Assembly (NCBI GenBank): GCA_016222825.1
Contig: JACRQF010000016.1
Coordinates: 124,001-188,000 of the forward strand
Direction of reading: 5' to 3'
Source of the DNA: Verrucomicrobiota bacterium
GTDB lineage: Bacteria > Verrucomicrobiota > Verrucomicrobiia > CAIQCK01
Length of the DNA stretch: 64,000 bases
Part shown: in pieces, positions 17,767 to 28,337 of the stretch
Position numbering within the stretch: the first letter of the stretch is position 1
Layout: every line of letters begins with the position of its first letter
Notes under the pieces: generated by a model
What the model was told of the DNA's origin: nothing
Seen by the model: the letters and a program-made list of their open reading frames with translations, nothing else
The model's database searches: none
Position numbers and translations under genes: made by a program

Positions 17767-17922
17767 CTAGTTGATCAACTCGTTGATCTTGTTCGCGATT
17801 CTCATTGTGATGGAATCCGCGATATTCGACGTGTCGAGCAAATCGACACGGTTGGCGCTGGTGCCGGCGATGACGTTCATGCAGAAGTGAAGAATGCAGA
17901 GTGAAGAGTTCAGAGTCTTCAT
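17767..17922 (-). CDS. Possible 51-residue coupled small ORF
   Basis: This short frame begins with ATG overlapping the collagen-like gene's stop (ATGA at 17919-17922) and ends with TAG three bases before the kinase ATG. The last 37 residues (from Met15) look protein-like, with N-R-V-D-L-L-D-T-S-N-I-A-D-S and an amphipathic end I-A-N-K-I-N-E-L-I-N. The first 14 codons come from a run of short tandem words (about 17882-17912) and may be fortuitous. It could be a real small protein, a coupling leader, or the remnant of an older gene end. Confidence 0.35.
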   Translation of the reverse strand: MKTLNSSLCILHFCMNVIAGTSANRVDLLDTSNIADSITMRIANKINELIN

Positions 17923-18746
17923 CCATTCGACACGCTGAGCACCCCGCCGTTGTTCCAGAGGACGCCGGGGACGTGGGGGTCGGTGGCGGGCCAGTTGCAG
18001 CGGAGGCTGGTCCAGCCTTCGGCTTTGACGAAGTAGAGGTCCGGGTCGGAGGCGAACGCGCCGTTGCCGTCGGCGATCTGGATTTGGCAGTTCGCGCCGG
18101 AGGAGCCGGGGCCGGGCACGCCCTGGATGCCTTGGGGGCCGGCGAGGGTCAGGACGCGCCAGCGGTTGTCGGTGTCGGGGGTGGCGCTGTCGCAGGTCTG
18201 CATGGCGATGTAGAGCATGCCCTGGTAGAAGACAACGTCGCCGGGTTGGTGGCTGCCGCCCTGCCAGTCGCCGCACATTCTCACGCTGGTGCCGTCGGCG
18301 CCGCGCGGGCCGCTGGCGAGGACGGCGGCGGGGCAGACGGTGCCGTCGGTGAGGGTGATGGTGGAGGTGCCGTCGCCGTTGTCGGTGATGTTGGCGATGC
18401 CGCGTCCGTCAATACCATCCCGGCCAGCCGGGCCGTCTGGCCCTACCGCTCCGGGAGCGCCGGCGGGTATGGGGAATGGGCCAAAGGTGGCACCGTCGGT
18501 CATTTCGATGGTGAAGGTGGCGTCGCCGTTGTAGCGGATGACGCCGATGCCGTTGCCGGTCTGGCCGGCGGGTCCGGGGACGGTGGAGTCCGCTCCGTCG
18601 CGGCCGTCGCGGCCGTCTCTGCCGGGCGGTCCCTGTTGTGGGGCTGGGATGGCGTCTATGTAGGCTTTGAGGCCGTTCCACTGGGCGCGGAGTTGGTCGG
18701 CGTGGAGCCGGTCGCGGTCTTGAGGCCAGTGGGGGTTGTAGGGCAC
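17919..18746 (-). CDS. Collagen-like repeat protein
   Basis: A 275-residue protein with three blocks of Gly-X-Y triplets (about residues 39-62, 93-114 and 202-212), separated by beta-rich segments such as G-D-G-T-S-T-I-T-L-T-D-G-T. The N-terminus is a charged helix (W-P-Q-D-R-D-R-L-H-A-D-Q-L). No signal peptide is seen. This style of mixed GXY and strand segments is found in phage tail fibres and bacterial surface fibres. The start is GTG at 18746 without a clear ribosome-binding site, 26 bases after the heptad-repeat ORF. The high GC contrasts with the kinase just downstream. Confidence 0.7.
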   Translation of the reverse strand: MPYNPHWPQDRDRLHADQLRAQWNGLKAYIDAIPAPQQGPPGRDGRDGRDGADSTVPGPAGQTGNGIGVIRYNGDATFTIEMTDGATFGPFPIPAGAPGAVGPDGPAGRDGIDGRGIANITDNGDGTSTITLTDGTVCPAAVLASGPRGADGTSVRMCGDWQGGSHQPGDVVFYQGMLYIAMQTCDSATPDTDNRWRVLTLAGPQGIQGVPGPGSSGANCQIQIADGNGAFASDPDLYFVKAEGWTSLRCNWPATDPHVPGVLWNNGGVLSVSNG

Positions 18747-18772
18747 GGAAGTTAAGAGTTAAAAGTTAAGAG

Positions 18773-19312
18773 TTAAGAATTCCAGCCTCGTAAACCACTG
18801 TTTTCCGCCGGTTTGCGGATGTTTGGCGGCGGGATGGCCGGGCATAGTGTCCGGATAGAGGAGAATAACGCTGGGATAAAGGGCAATAGTCCTGCGCGGG
18901 TGTCCCATAATGTTGGGATGGAGCGCAATAATGTTGCGCGGGGGGCCAATAATGCTGCCACGCAGGGCAATAGTGTTGGGATGGAGTCGAATACTCGTGG
19001 GATAGAGGGCAATAACGCTGCGTGGGATGCAAATAATCGTGCGCGGCGGGCCAATAGTGTTGGGATAGAGGGCAATAATCGTGCGTGGCGGGCTAATAAT
19101 GCTGCGTGGGAGGCCCATAACGCTGCGATACGGCGGCATAATGCCGCGCCGATGTCCCCTGCTCTCGCGCCAGTCCGCTCTGATGTTGGCAGGGGCCGGC
19201 TTGACGCCGCCACAGGCAGGCTTGGCGACGGGACGGGTTCGCGCAACGGCGGGAGGCTGTTGCGAAGCCGGCCGTCAGGTTCTTGTGGGAGTCTGGCGAC
19301 CGGCGTTTTCAT
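18773..19312 (-). CDS. Heptad-repeat protein encoded by the 21-nt array
   Basis: A 179-residue frame. Residues about 1-52 are Pro/Arg-rich; residues about 53-157 are 7-residue repeats with consensus x-L-[LF]-x-S-I-[PA], as in T-L-L-P-S-I-P. I favour this frame over the other open frames because its ATG at 19312 has AGGAA five bases upstream, it starts 26 bases after the preceding gene's stop and it ends 26 bases before the collagen-like start. Since 21 is a multiple of three, other frames (minus strand 18759-19139, plus strand 18813-19487) also stay open, so coding is not certain. Function unknown; a fibrous or stalk-like structure is possible. Confidence 0.45.
   Translation of the reverse strand: MKTPVARLPQEPDGRLRNSLPPLREPVPSPSLPVAASSRPLPTSERTGARAGDIGAALCRRIAALWASHAALLARHARLLPSIPTLLARRARLFASHAALLPSIPRVFDSIPTLLPCVAALLAPRATLLRSIPTLWDTRAGLLPFIPALFSSIRTLCPAIPPPNIRKPAENSGLRGWNS
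18840..19154. repeat. Tandem array of fifteen 21-nt units
   Basis: Fifteen consecutive units of exactly 21 bases with no indel, starting at 18840, 18861, 18882 and so on to 19134. Consensus on the plus strand is about g.caataatgttgcg.gg.g; the ATA at unit positions 5-7 is nearly invariant while the last third varies. The exact length conservation alongside base divergence argues for selection on reading frame or helical phase. It lies inside the 179-residue minus-strand ORF. Confidence 0.9.
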
Positions 19313-19338
19313 CGGGTTCCTGTTGGCTACGTGTCCGC

Positions 19339-20067
19339 TTACGGTGTGGGCGGCGCGGGCGGTTGAGGCGGCGGCGCGGGCGGCTCTTCCCCGCCTTCCG
19401 TGCCGCGACCGTAGAGGGCGTCGCGGATGCGCTGGACTTCCTTGGCTTCCTCGCTGTCCGTGGCCACGCAGCCGAGGACGGCGGTGAGGATGTTGCTGGC
19501 GCGGTCGTAGAGGTCGTCGCGGGCCGAGAAGACGTCGTCGCTGGCCTCGCCGCGGTCCTTGATCTTGTCCTGCTGCACGCCTTTCCCGGTGTCGAGGCTG
19601 CCGCTGAGCGCGCCGAGGGCGGTGATGTCCTCGGTGGGATCGTATTTGATGCGGGCGGCGAGGAGGCGGGGTTTGTATTCGGTGAGGAAGGCGGCGACAC
19701 CTTCGCAGAACGCGCCGACCTCGCGCGCCTGTGACTGCGGGGTGACGTCGCCGCGCAGAGCGTTGCCCTGTTTGGCTTCGGCGCTCTTCTTGCCGAGGGC
19801 GGAGACGGCGCGCTTGAGGGCGCCGTTGGCAATGTCGTAAGCGCTGTGCGTGCTGGTCTTCAACGTCTTGGTTTCGGTGGTCTGGTCGGTCTTGGCGGTT
19901 TCCTGGTTTTCGTCCACGCCGGAGAGCAGCGTGGCGTTCTGGCCGACGGCGGTGACTTCGTCGGCGATGTCAACGTGCTTGGCGGTCAGCAGGGCGGCGC
20001 AGCGGCCGGCGAGGTTGCAGGAACTGCGGGCGTAGGCGACTACTTTCTTGATGGGATAAGTTGCCAT
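19339..20067 (-). CDS. Helical hypothetical protein with proline-rich tail
   Basis: A 242-residue protein I do not recognise. The body is mostly alpha-helical, rich in Ala, Asp, Glu and Lys, with two Cys near the N-terminus (C-N-L-A-G-R-C). The last about 20 residues are a Pro/Ala tail. No signal or membrane segment. The ATG at 20067 has GGAGA about seven bases upstream (complement of about 20075-20079), so a longer frame to 20289 is rejected. It is the first gene of the minus-strand run that continues through the heptad-repeat, collagen-like and kinase genes. Confidence 0.65.
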   Translation of the reverse strand: MATYPIKKVVAYARSSCNLAGRCAALLTAKHVDIADEVTAVGQNATLLSGVDENQETAKTDQTTETKTLKTSTHSAYDIANGALKRAVSALGKKSAEAKQGNALRGDVTPQSQAREVGAFCEGVAAFLTEYKPRLLAARIKYDPTEDITALGALSGSLDTGKGVQQDKIKDRGEASDDVFSARDDLYDRASNILTAVLGCVATDSEEAKEVQRIRDALYGRGTEGGEEPPAPPPQPPAPPTP

Positions 20068-20427
20068 GTGCGTTCTCCGGGGTGGAACTGGCGCGTCGCC
20101 GGGACAGGGGAGATCGGGATAATCTCCTGCGAAACAGTAGCCTGCTCGACTGACGCCTGCGATTGCCATATTCGGTGCATTGCAGTGTTGCGCCCGCGGT
20201 CGCCACTCCTCTTCTCGATCATGCGACATCCTTGTTTGTCCACGCGAGCGACTGCGCCGGAGTAAGGCACAGATGGCGAACGGGCGCAAGGGCTAATTTC
20301 GGATTTTTGCGCGCAGCGGCCGGTGGCTGTCGTTTTGTTCCGACATGGCCGCGCAACGCGGTGCTCCAACTTGCCGCGGCGCGGCGGGCGTCGTAGGTTT
20401 CGCCGTAAACGAAGGAGAAAGGATTTT
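20068..20427. other. Divergent intergenic region
   Basis: About 360 bases between the divergent helical-protein and GYD-protein genes. It must hold promoters for both directions. I see the AAGGAGA ribosome-binding site of the GYD gene at about 20412-20418 but no convincing -35/-10 pair, repeat or hairpin. Confidence 0.5.
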
Positions 20428-20733
20428 ATGCCTACGTTCATCATGCTCACCAAGATCGCTCCCAGCTTCACGCGAGAACTGCTGACGGTGGAGGAACTCG
20501 GCCGGGAAATCGGAGTGCGCGTCCGGGCGCATTGCCCCTCGGTGAAGTGGACGGCGCATTACGCCATCCTGGGGCCTTACGACTTCATGGACATCTTCGA
20601 GGCCAAGGACCAAGCCGAAGCCAGCGAGGTGGCGCTCATCACCAGCACGGTGGGCGGCGCCACGACGGAAACCTGGGGCGGCCTGCCCTATGAGAAGTTC
20701 GTGGAGGTGGCCAAGGACGCCGCCAAGCCGTAG
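20428..20733 (+). CDS. GYD-domain protein
   Basis: A 101-residue protein of the GYD-domain family, small ferredoxin-like-fold proteins of unknown role. Typical features are an opening strand P-T-F-I-M-L-T-K, a helix, then A-H-Y-A-I-L-G-P-Y-D-F-M-D-I-F-E (the G-[YP]-[YD]-D turn that names the family) and a C-terminal helix. It is cytoplasmic. The ATG at 20428 has AGGAGAAAGG just upstream. It stands alone, converging on glmM. Confidence 0.8.
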   Translation: MPTFIMLTKIAPSFTRELLTVEELGREIGVRVRAHCPSVKWTAHYAILGPYDFMDIFEAKDQAEASEVALITSTVGGATTETWGGLPYEKFVEVAKDAAKP

Positions 20734-20795
20734 CGACGGCAGGCAGCTTCGCACCGACAACAATGCCGGCGCCATTCCAACTTCGGTCCTCCGGT

Positions 20796-22196
20796 TTACG
20801 CCGCGCCGATCTGCTTCTGGATGAGGTCGGCGATGCGTTGGGCGTGCCGCTCGATCACGGCGCGGTCGCGGCCCTCCACCGTGACGCGGCAGAGCGGCTC
20901 GGTGCCGGAGTAACGCACGATGACGCTGCCCGCTTCCTTGAGCGCGGCCTTCGCCTCCTTGATCGCGTCCTGCGCGCCGGCGACTGAGTCCAGCGGCGGT
21001 TTGGAACTGACCCTGATGTTCAGCATGATCTGCGGGAACCGCTGCATGACGCGGCAAAGCTCGCTGAGCGGTTTGCCGGTCTCGCGCATGACGCGGAGCA
21101 TTTGGAGGGCGCTGATGATGCCGTCGCCAGTGGTCGTGTAGTCGCTGAAAATCATGTGGCCGCTCTGCTCGCCGCCGACGTTGGCGTCAAGCCGGCGCAT
21201 TTCGTCTATGACGAACTTGTCGCCGACCTGCGTGCGAACGACTTTGCCGCCGGCCTTGCCGATGGCTTCGTCAAGGCCGCCGTTGCTCATCAACGTCGCC
21301 ACGAGCGTCTTGTTGCGGAGATGGCCCTTCTTGAGCATGTCCACGCCGGTCACCGCGAGGATTTCGTCGCCGTCCACAAGGCGCGCATTTTCATCGCAGA
21401 GGATGACGCGATCGGCGTCGCCGTCGTGGGCGATGCCGATGTCCGCGCGGTGGGCGATGACTGCCTGGCGCAGGCCGCTCGGATGGAGGCTGCCGCAGTC
21501 CTTGTTGATGTTCACGCCGTCAGGCGTGTTGTTATAAACGAACAACTCCGCGCCCAACTCGCGAAGAACGCAGGGCGTGCTCTTGTAGCCCGCGCCGTTG
21601 GCCGCGTCCACGACGATACGGAAGCCGTCGAGCGTCATGCCGCGCGGGAAGCTGGCCTTGACGAACTCGATGTAACGGCCCAGCGCGTCGTCTATGCGCG
21701 CCGCCTTGCCGACCGCCCCGGCGGTGGGGCGGATTTTATCTATCGCGCCGCTGAAGACCAGTTCCTCGATCTGGTTCTCCACCTCGGTTTCGAGCTTGTA
21801 ACCGTCGCGGTCGAAAAATTTGATGCCGTTGTCGTCGTAGGGATTGTGCGACGCGGTGAGCACGACGGCAGCGTCGGCGCGCAACGACCGGGCGATGTAG
21901 GCCACGCCCGGCGTCGGCAGCGGACCCACCAGGAGCACATCCACGCCCATCGAGAGAATGCCGCTCGTCAACGCCGTCTCCAGCATGTAGCCGGAAAGCC
22001 GCGTGTCCTTGCCAATGACAATCCTGTGCCGCGAGGAGCCGCGCTCGGCGGGCACGGCGTTCCGGTTCCGGAAAACGTGCGCCGCGGCGCGGCCGAGCTT
22101 CAGCGCGGTCTCGGCGGTCACCGGCTCGATGTTCGCCTTGCCGCGAACGCCGTCGGTGCCGAACAGCTTCATCATGGTGGGTGTCGGTTCGCTCAT
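20796..22196 (-). CDS. glmM: Phosphoglucosamine mutase
   Basis: A 466-residue enzyme converting glucosamine-6-phosphate to glucosamine-1-phosphate for peptidoglycan and LPS precursors. Motifs: L-F-G-T-D-G-V-R-G-K at the N-terminus, phospho-serine loop T-A-S-H-N-P (Ser116), metal loop H-D-G-D-A-D-R, sugar loop G-G-E-Q-S-G-H, and phosphate loop R-Y-S-G-T-E-P. Length is usual for GlmM (about 445-465). The ATG at 22196 has AGGAAGA just upstream and lies 10 bases after the folP stop. The order ftsH-folP-glmM matches the conserved cluster known from E. coli and others. Confidence 0.95.
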   Translation of the reverse strand: MSEPTPTMMKLFGTDGVRGKANIEPVTAETALKLGRAAAHVFRNRNAVPAERGSSRHRIVIGKDTRLSGYMLETALTSGILSMGVDVLLVGPLPTPGVAYIARSLRADAAVVLTASHNPYDDNGIKFFDRDGYKLETEVENQIEELVFSGAIDKIRPTAGAVGKAARIDDALGRYIEFVKASFPRGMTLDGFRIVVDAANGAGYKSTPCVLRELGAELFVYNNTPDGVNINKDCGSLHPSGLRQAVIAHRADIGIAHDGDADRVILCDENARLVDGDEILAVTGVDMLKKGHLRNKTLVATLMSNGGLDEAIGKAGGKVVRTQVGDKFVIDEMRRLDANVGGEQSGHMIFSDYTTTGDGIISALQMLRVMRETGKPLSELCRVMQRFPQIMLNIRVSSKPPLDSVAGAQDAIKEAKAALKEAGSVIVRYSGTEPLCRVTVEGRDRAVIERHAQRIADLIQKQIGAA

Positions 22197-22206
22197 GCTC
22201 TTCTTC

Positions 22207-23070
22207 CTAAGGCTTTCGCCGGAATTCGTCAATCACCCGCAGCGCCTGCGCCGTCTCCGCAACGTCGTGGACGCGGACGATGCGTGCGCCGTGAGCAACA
22301 GCCCAGACAGCGGCCGTTATGGAGCCTTGCCGCAACGCATCGGGATTCTTGCCGTCCGCACCAAGCAGTTTTGCGATGAGGCTCTTGCGCGAGACGCCGA
22401 TAAGCACGGGCCGGCCGAACGCGCACACCGCAGACAGCCGCCTCAGCAGCGTCAGGTTGTGCTCCACTGTCTTGCCAAAACCGATGCCGGGGTCCACTGC
22501 AATCTGTTCCGCTGCGATGCCGGCGGCTTCGGCTGCAGCGAGCCGCTCGCGGAGAAACCCGGTGACCTCGTTTGCCACGTCGTCGTAGCGCGGATCGAGT
22601 TGCATCGTTTGCGGCGTGCCCTGCATGTGCATCAGCACCAACCCCGCGCCGGCGCGGGCCACGGTGGCGAGCATCGCTGGATCGAAGCAGCCGGCGCTGA
22701 TGTCGTTGATGATATGCGCGCCGGCTTCGAGGGCGCGGCGGGCGACTTCGGACTTCGTGGTGTCAACAGAGATGAGCGGGCGGAGCGCAATGCTTAATGC
22801 GCCGCGCGTAAGGTGTTCGACGACGGGGATGACGCGGCGGAGTTCCTCGTCGAGAGACACGGAGGCGGAGCCGGGGCGGGAAGATTCGCCGCCCACGTCA
22901 ATGATCTCAGCGCCAGCCTCGACCATCGCCAGCGCGCGGGCCACGGCGGCTTTTGGGTTTGTGAAACTGCCGCCGTCGCTGAAGCTGTCGGGAGTGACGT
23001 TCAGAATGCCCATCACCCGGCTGCGGCCGTCGGAGAAATCCACCGAGAAGTTCCGGCCGCGCCAGATCAT
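22207..23070 (-). CDS. folP: Dihydropteroate synthase
   Basis: A 287-residue TIM-barrel enzyme that joins p-aminobenzoate to the pterin pyrophosphate in folate synthesis; the sulfonamide target. Motifs: M-G-I-L-N-V-T-P-D-S-F-S-D-G-G, D-V-G-G-E-S-S-R-P-G, I-S-V-D-T-T-K, I-I-N-D-I-S, L-M-H-M-Q-G-T-P, D-P-G-I-G-F-G-K-T and the G-V-S-R-K-S loop. The start at 23070 gives a normal N-terminus; a longer frame to 23298 would run back into ftsH. It lies 22 bases after the ftsH stop. Confidence 0.95.
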   Translation of the reverse strand: MIWRGRNFSVDFSDGRSRVMGILNVTPDSFSDGGSFTNPKAAVARALAMVEAGAEIIDVGGESSRPGSASVSLDEELRRVIPVVEHLTRGALSIALRPLISVDTTKSEVARRALEAGAHIINDISAGCFDPAMLATVARAGAGLVLMHMQGTPQTMQLDPRYDDVANEVTGFLRERLAAAEAAGIAAEQIAVDPGIGFGKTVEHNLTLLRRLSAVCAFGRPVLIGVSRKSLIAKLLGADGKNPDALRQGSITAAVWAVAHGARIVRVHDVAETAQALRVIDEFRRKP

Positions 23071-23092
23071 GAGGGTCGCCGGTGAATGCCGG

Positions 23093-25105
<2,013 letters not shown>

Positions 25106-25286
25106 ATTGGGTCACTTGCGCTCTGATTGTCCGGCGCAATTTAGTCGAAAGCTATCATAGCCGCCATAGCTTGGCAACGACGCTTTCCCCGACGCTTTTC
25201 CCCGCCCGTCGCAGCCGCTCAACTTCTCAACTCCAACCCTGACAGAGTGCTGGAATTAACGCGGCTGTTTGGTCTATGCTGCCGCC

Positions 25287-26168
25287 ATGAACAACACCTC
25301 TTCTGAAATCCGTCGCAGAGACTTCCTTTCCATCCTCGGCACCGCGGGCGCCTTCTCAATCCTCGGCGCCGCCGCGCCACGCGCAGAGGCAGCGCCGCGC
25401 AAGGGTCGCCTTCGTCAGGGCGTTTGCCTCGGCGTGTTCGGCGGACTGAAGCTCGACTTCGAGGGCAAGTGCCGCGAGGCCGCCCGGCTCGGCGCGGTCG
25501 CCGTTGACCTTCAGGACCCGGAGAAATTCCCCATCTTGAAGAAATACGGGCTGATCCCGACGGAGGTGCGCGGCGGCAGCGGCATCAAGAAGGGCATCAA
25601 CGACAAGGCCAACCACGCGGAGATTGACGCGAAGATGCGCGAGGCCATCAACGCCGCCGCCGAGGCCGGCGCGCCCAACGTCATCGTCCTCGCCGGCGAC
25701 CGGCAGGGCCTCACCGACGAGCAGGGCATGGACAACTGCCTCGTCTTCCTCAACAACATCAAGAAGCTCGCCGAGGACAAGGGCGTGACGCTGAGCATGG
25801 AGTTGCTCAACAGCAAGGTGAACCACCCCGGTTACATGTGCGACAAGACCGCGTGGGGCGTCGAGCTGTGCAAGCGCGTCAACTCCCCGCGCTTCAAGCT
25901 CCTCTACGACATCTACCACATGCAGATCATGGAGGGTGACGTCATCCGCACCATCCAGCAGAACTTCCAATACTTCGACCACTTCCACACCGCCGGCAAT
26001 CCCGGCCGCCACGAGTTCGACGAGACGCAGGAGCTGAACTACGTCGGCATCTGCAAAGCCATCGCCGACCTCGGCTACAAAGGTATCATCTCGCACGAGT
26101 ATTCGCCCACCAAGGGCAAGGACCCGTTGGAGACGCTCGACAAGATGATGCGCATTTGCGAGGTGTAA
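25287..26168 (+). CDS. Hydroxypyruvate isomerase-like TIM barrel with Tat signal
   Basis: A 293-residue protein. The N-terminus has a twin-arginine signal (I-R-R-R-D-F-L-S-I-L) with a hydrophobic stretch and Ala-rich cleavage region. The rest is an AP-endonuclease-2-like barrel with the Hyi-like blocks L-S-M-E-L-L-N-S-K-V-N-H-P-G-Y-M, L-L-Y-D-I-Y-H-M-Q-I-M-E-G and H-T-A-G-N-P-G-R-H-E; the Glu, Asp, His and Glu of these strands are the usual metal and substrate ligands. Reaction on hydroxypyruvate is family-level inference; an exported version may act on another ketose. The ATG at 25287 is preferred so that the Tat signal is N-terminal. Confidence 0.82.
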   Translation: MNNTSSEIRRRDFLSILGTAGAFSILGAAAPRAEAAPRKGRLRQGVCLGVFGGLKLDFEGKCREAARLGAVAVDLQDPEKFPILKKYGLIPTEVRGGSGIKKGINDKANHAEIDAKMREAINAAAEAGAPNVIVLAGDRQGLTDEQGMDNCLVFLNNIKKLAEDKGVTLSMELLNSKVNHPGYMCDKTAWGVELCKRVNSPRFKLLYDIYHMQIMEGDVIRTIQQNFQYFDHFHTAGNPGRHEFDETQELNYVGICKAIADLGYKGIISHEYSPTKGKDPLETLDKMMRICEV

Positions 26169-26252
26169 CCCTCGCGTCAATCCGTAGTGAACTACGCCGT
26201 CACGCTCCGCGCGTGTTGTGGCGAAGAGTGCGATGGCTGCATGGAGGCAAGC

Positions 26253-28337
26253 ATGAACAGCAGACGCTTCGTTTCGCTGATCGCAGTGATTATTGGGGCT
26301 CTTGCGGCGCACGCCGCAGAGCCTGCGACGGACTCGCTGAAGCTCATCCCGCCTTGGACGCCCGTCACCGCCAAGGCCGGCAAGGCGGGCGTGGAGGTCG
26401 GCGTGTGGGGACGGACACAGAAGTTCACCAACCGCGCACTCCCCTCCTCCATCGTCACGGCCGGCGGGGAAATCCTCGCCGCGCCGATCCGGCTCGTCGG
26501 GCAGGTGTCCGGCAAGCCCATCGAGTGGAAACGCGGCGGCAACTTCCTGTTCAGCGCGGACAAGAACGCCGCCGTCGTCTCCGGCTGGCAGGCGGGCGAT
26601 GACCTCATCGTCAACACCACCACGCGTGTCGAGTTCGACGGCGTGATGCGCGTGGACCTCGTGCTCCTGCCGCAGCGAAAGGTCTCGCCGAAGGTCGAGC
26701 GGCTCTGGCTGGAGGTGCCGCTGAAGCAGACGCGCGCGAGTCTCTATCACTACTGGCCCGGCTCTTGGGGCGCGGCGAAGAACAGCGGGGCGGTGCCGCA
26801 GGCCGGCATGGCGCTGATATTCAAGCCGTTCGTCTGGCTCGGCTGGGAGGACGGCGGGCTGGGATGGTTCACCGAGTCCGACAAAGGCTGGCAGCCGCAG
26901 GATCCGAAGCAACCCATCGAGGTCGTCGTCAGCGGCGGCCAGACCGTGCTGCGGCTGCATCTGCTCGACTCGCCGCCGCCGCGTCTGCCCGTCACCTACA
27001 CGTTCGGTTTCCAGGCGACGCCAGTGAAACCGTGGGCGAAGAACTTCCACGAGTGGCGCGTCTGGCACGGCGGCGCCTACGGCATCGAGAGCACGCTGTG
27101 GAAAGCCGACGCGAAGAAGCCGGATTACGGCGAGACCTACCTCGCCGGCAAGGACAGCTCGCCCTCGAAGCCCAACACCAAGAAGACCATCCTCGACCGC
27201 GCGGCGGAGCTGGGCGTGAAGACCATCGTCTTCCACGAACACTGGACGCCGTATCAGAACCATTACGTGACGACGCACGAGGCGGAGTTGAAGAAGCTGG
27301 TGGCGGCCTGCCACCGGCGCGGCATCAAGCTGCTGCCCTACTTCGGCTACGAGTTTTCATCGCTCGCGCCGGAATGGGGCGAGTTGTCCGACGAGACGCT
27401 GGTGAAGACCACGGCGGGCGGTTACACCGGCGGCTACTATCGCGGGCCGGACCAGCGCGATTACATCGTCTGCTACAACAGCCGCTGGCGCGACATCCTC
27501 CTGCGCGGCATCGAGCGCTCGATGGCCCGCTACGGTTACGACGGCGTCTATCTCGACGGCACCATCGAGCCGTGGGCGTGCGCCAACGAGAAACACGGCT
27601 GCGGCTACCGCGGCACCAACGGCGTGCTCCGCCCCACCTACCCCATCTTCGCCGTGCGACGGCTCATGCACGGGCTGGCCGCGGCCATCCATCCCCGCGG
27701 CGGACTGGTGAACCCGCACCAGAGCACCTGCTGCGTCACGCCGACGCTGGCGTATGCGGACTCCTACTGGGACGGCGAACAGTTCCAGGGCGGCGAGCTT
27801 GGCAACGACCCGATGCAGCAACTGCCCCTGGCCGCGTTCCGCGCCGAGTTCATGGGCCGCAACTACGGCGTGCCGGCGGAGTTCCTCGTCTATGAGCGCC
27901 CGCCCCAATGGACCTTCGACCACGCCCTCGCCTTCACCCTGCTCCACGACGTGCGCGTGCGCCCCGGCGGCGGACTGGCCGCGTTGGAGAAGATGGCGCC
28001 CATCTGGAACGTCATGACCCGCTTCGGCGTCACCCGCGCCGAGTGGCATCCCTATTGGGAAACCAACCCGCTCGTCACCCCGCCGAACGACGCCGTGAAA
28101 GCCAGCCTCTATCTCGCCGGCAAGGCCAAATCCCGCCGCGCCCTGCTCGTCGTGTCCAACCTCTCCTCCAAAGACGAGCCAGCCGCGTCCCTTAGCCTCG
28201 ACCTCCAGCGCTTTGGCCTGCGCGAGAACGGCCTCAAAGCCAGGGACGCCCTCACCGGCGAAGCGCTGGCCCTGCAAGCAAACCGGCTCACGGTTCCGCT
28301 CTCGTCCATGCGGATGCGAATGGTCTGGATCGAGTGA
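26253..28337 (+). CDS. Secreted DUF6067-type glycosidase-like protein
   Basis: A 694-residue protein with a signal peptide (F-V-S-L-I-A-V-I-I-G-A-L-A-A-H-A). Residues about 25-290 are beta-rich; about 290-600 form a glycoside-hydrolase-like barrel with V-F-H-E-H-W-T-P-Y-Q-N-H, L-L-P-Y-F-G-Y-E-F-S, Y-D-G-V-Y-L-D-G-T-I-E-P-W and H-G-C-G-Y; a beta-sandwich closes the C-terminus. This pattern matches the DUF6067 family related to glycosidase barrels. Asp and Glu in Y-L-D-G-T-I-E are candidate catalytic residues (inference). The ATG at 26253 follows GGAGG at 26243-26247. It sits 84 bases after the isomerase-like gene and may be cotranscribed. Confidence 0.78.
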   Translation: MNSRRFVSLIAVIIGALAAHAAEPATDSLKLIPPWTPVTAKAGKAGVEVGVWGRTQKFTNRALPSSIVTAGGEILAAPIRLVGQVSGKPIEWKRGGNFLFSADKNAAVVSGWQAGDDLIVNTTTRVEFDGVMRVDLVLLPQRKVSPKVERLWLEVPLKQTRASLYHYWPGSWGAAKNSGAVPQAGMALIFKPFVWLGWEDGGLGWFTESDKGWQPQDPKQPIEVVVSGGQTVLRLHLLDSPPPRLPVTYTFGFQATPVKPWAKNFHEWRVWHGGAYGIESTLWKADAKKPDYGETYLAGKDSSPSKPNTKKTILDRAAELGVKTIVFHEHWTPYQNHYVTTHEAELKKLVAACHRRGIKLLPYFGYEFSSLAPEWGELSDETLVKTTAGGYTGGYYRGPDQRDYIVCYNSRWRDILLRGIERSMARYGYDGVYLDGTIEPWACANEKHGCGYRGTNGVLRPTYPIFAVRRLMHGLAAAIHPRGGLVNPHQSTCCVTPTLAYADSYWDGEQFQGGELGNDPMQQLPLAAFRAEFMGRNYGVPAEFLVYERPPQWTFDHALAFTLLHDVRVRPGGGLAALEKMAPIWNVMTRFGVTRAEWHPYWETNPLVTPPNDAVKASLYLAGKAKSRRALLVVSNLSSKDEPAASLSLDLQRFGLRENGLKARDALTGEALALQANRLTVPLSSMRMRMVWIE

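Noticed and set aside
18759-19139. Alternative minus-strand frame through the 21-nt array (L-Y-P-N-T-I-A heptads)
   Set aside because: No ribosome-binding site and it starts inside the array; the 18773-19312 frame has a better start and spacing. Not excluded.
18840-19154. CRISPR array
   Set aside because: Units are contiguous 21-mers with no unique spacers and no cas genes nearby.
25356-27314. Long minus-strand open frame opposite the isomerase-like and DUF6067 genes
   Set aside because: Shadow of two well-supported plus-strand genes, spanning their intergenic gap.
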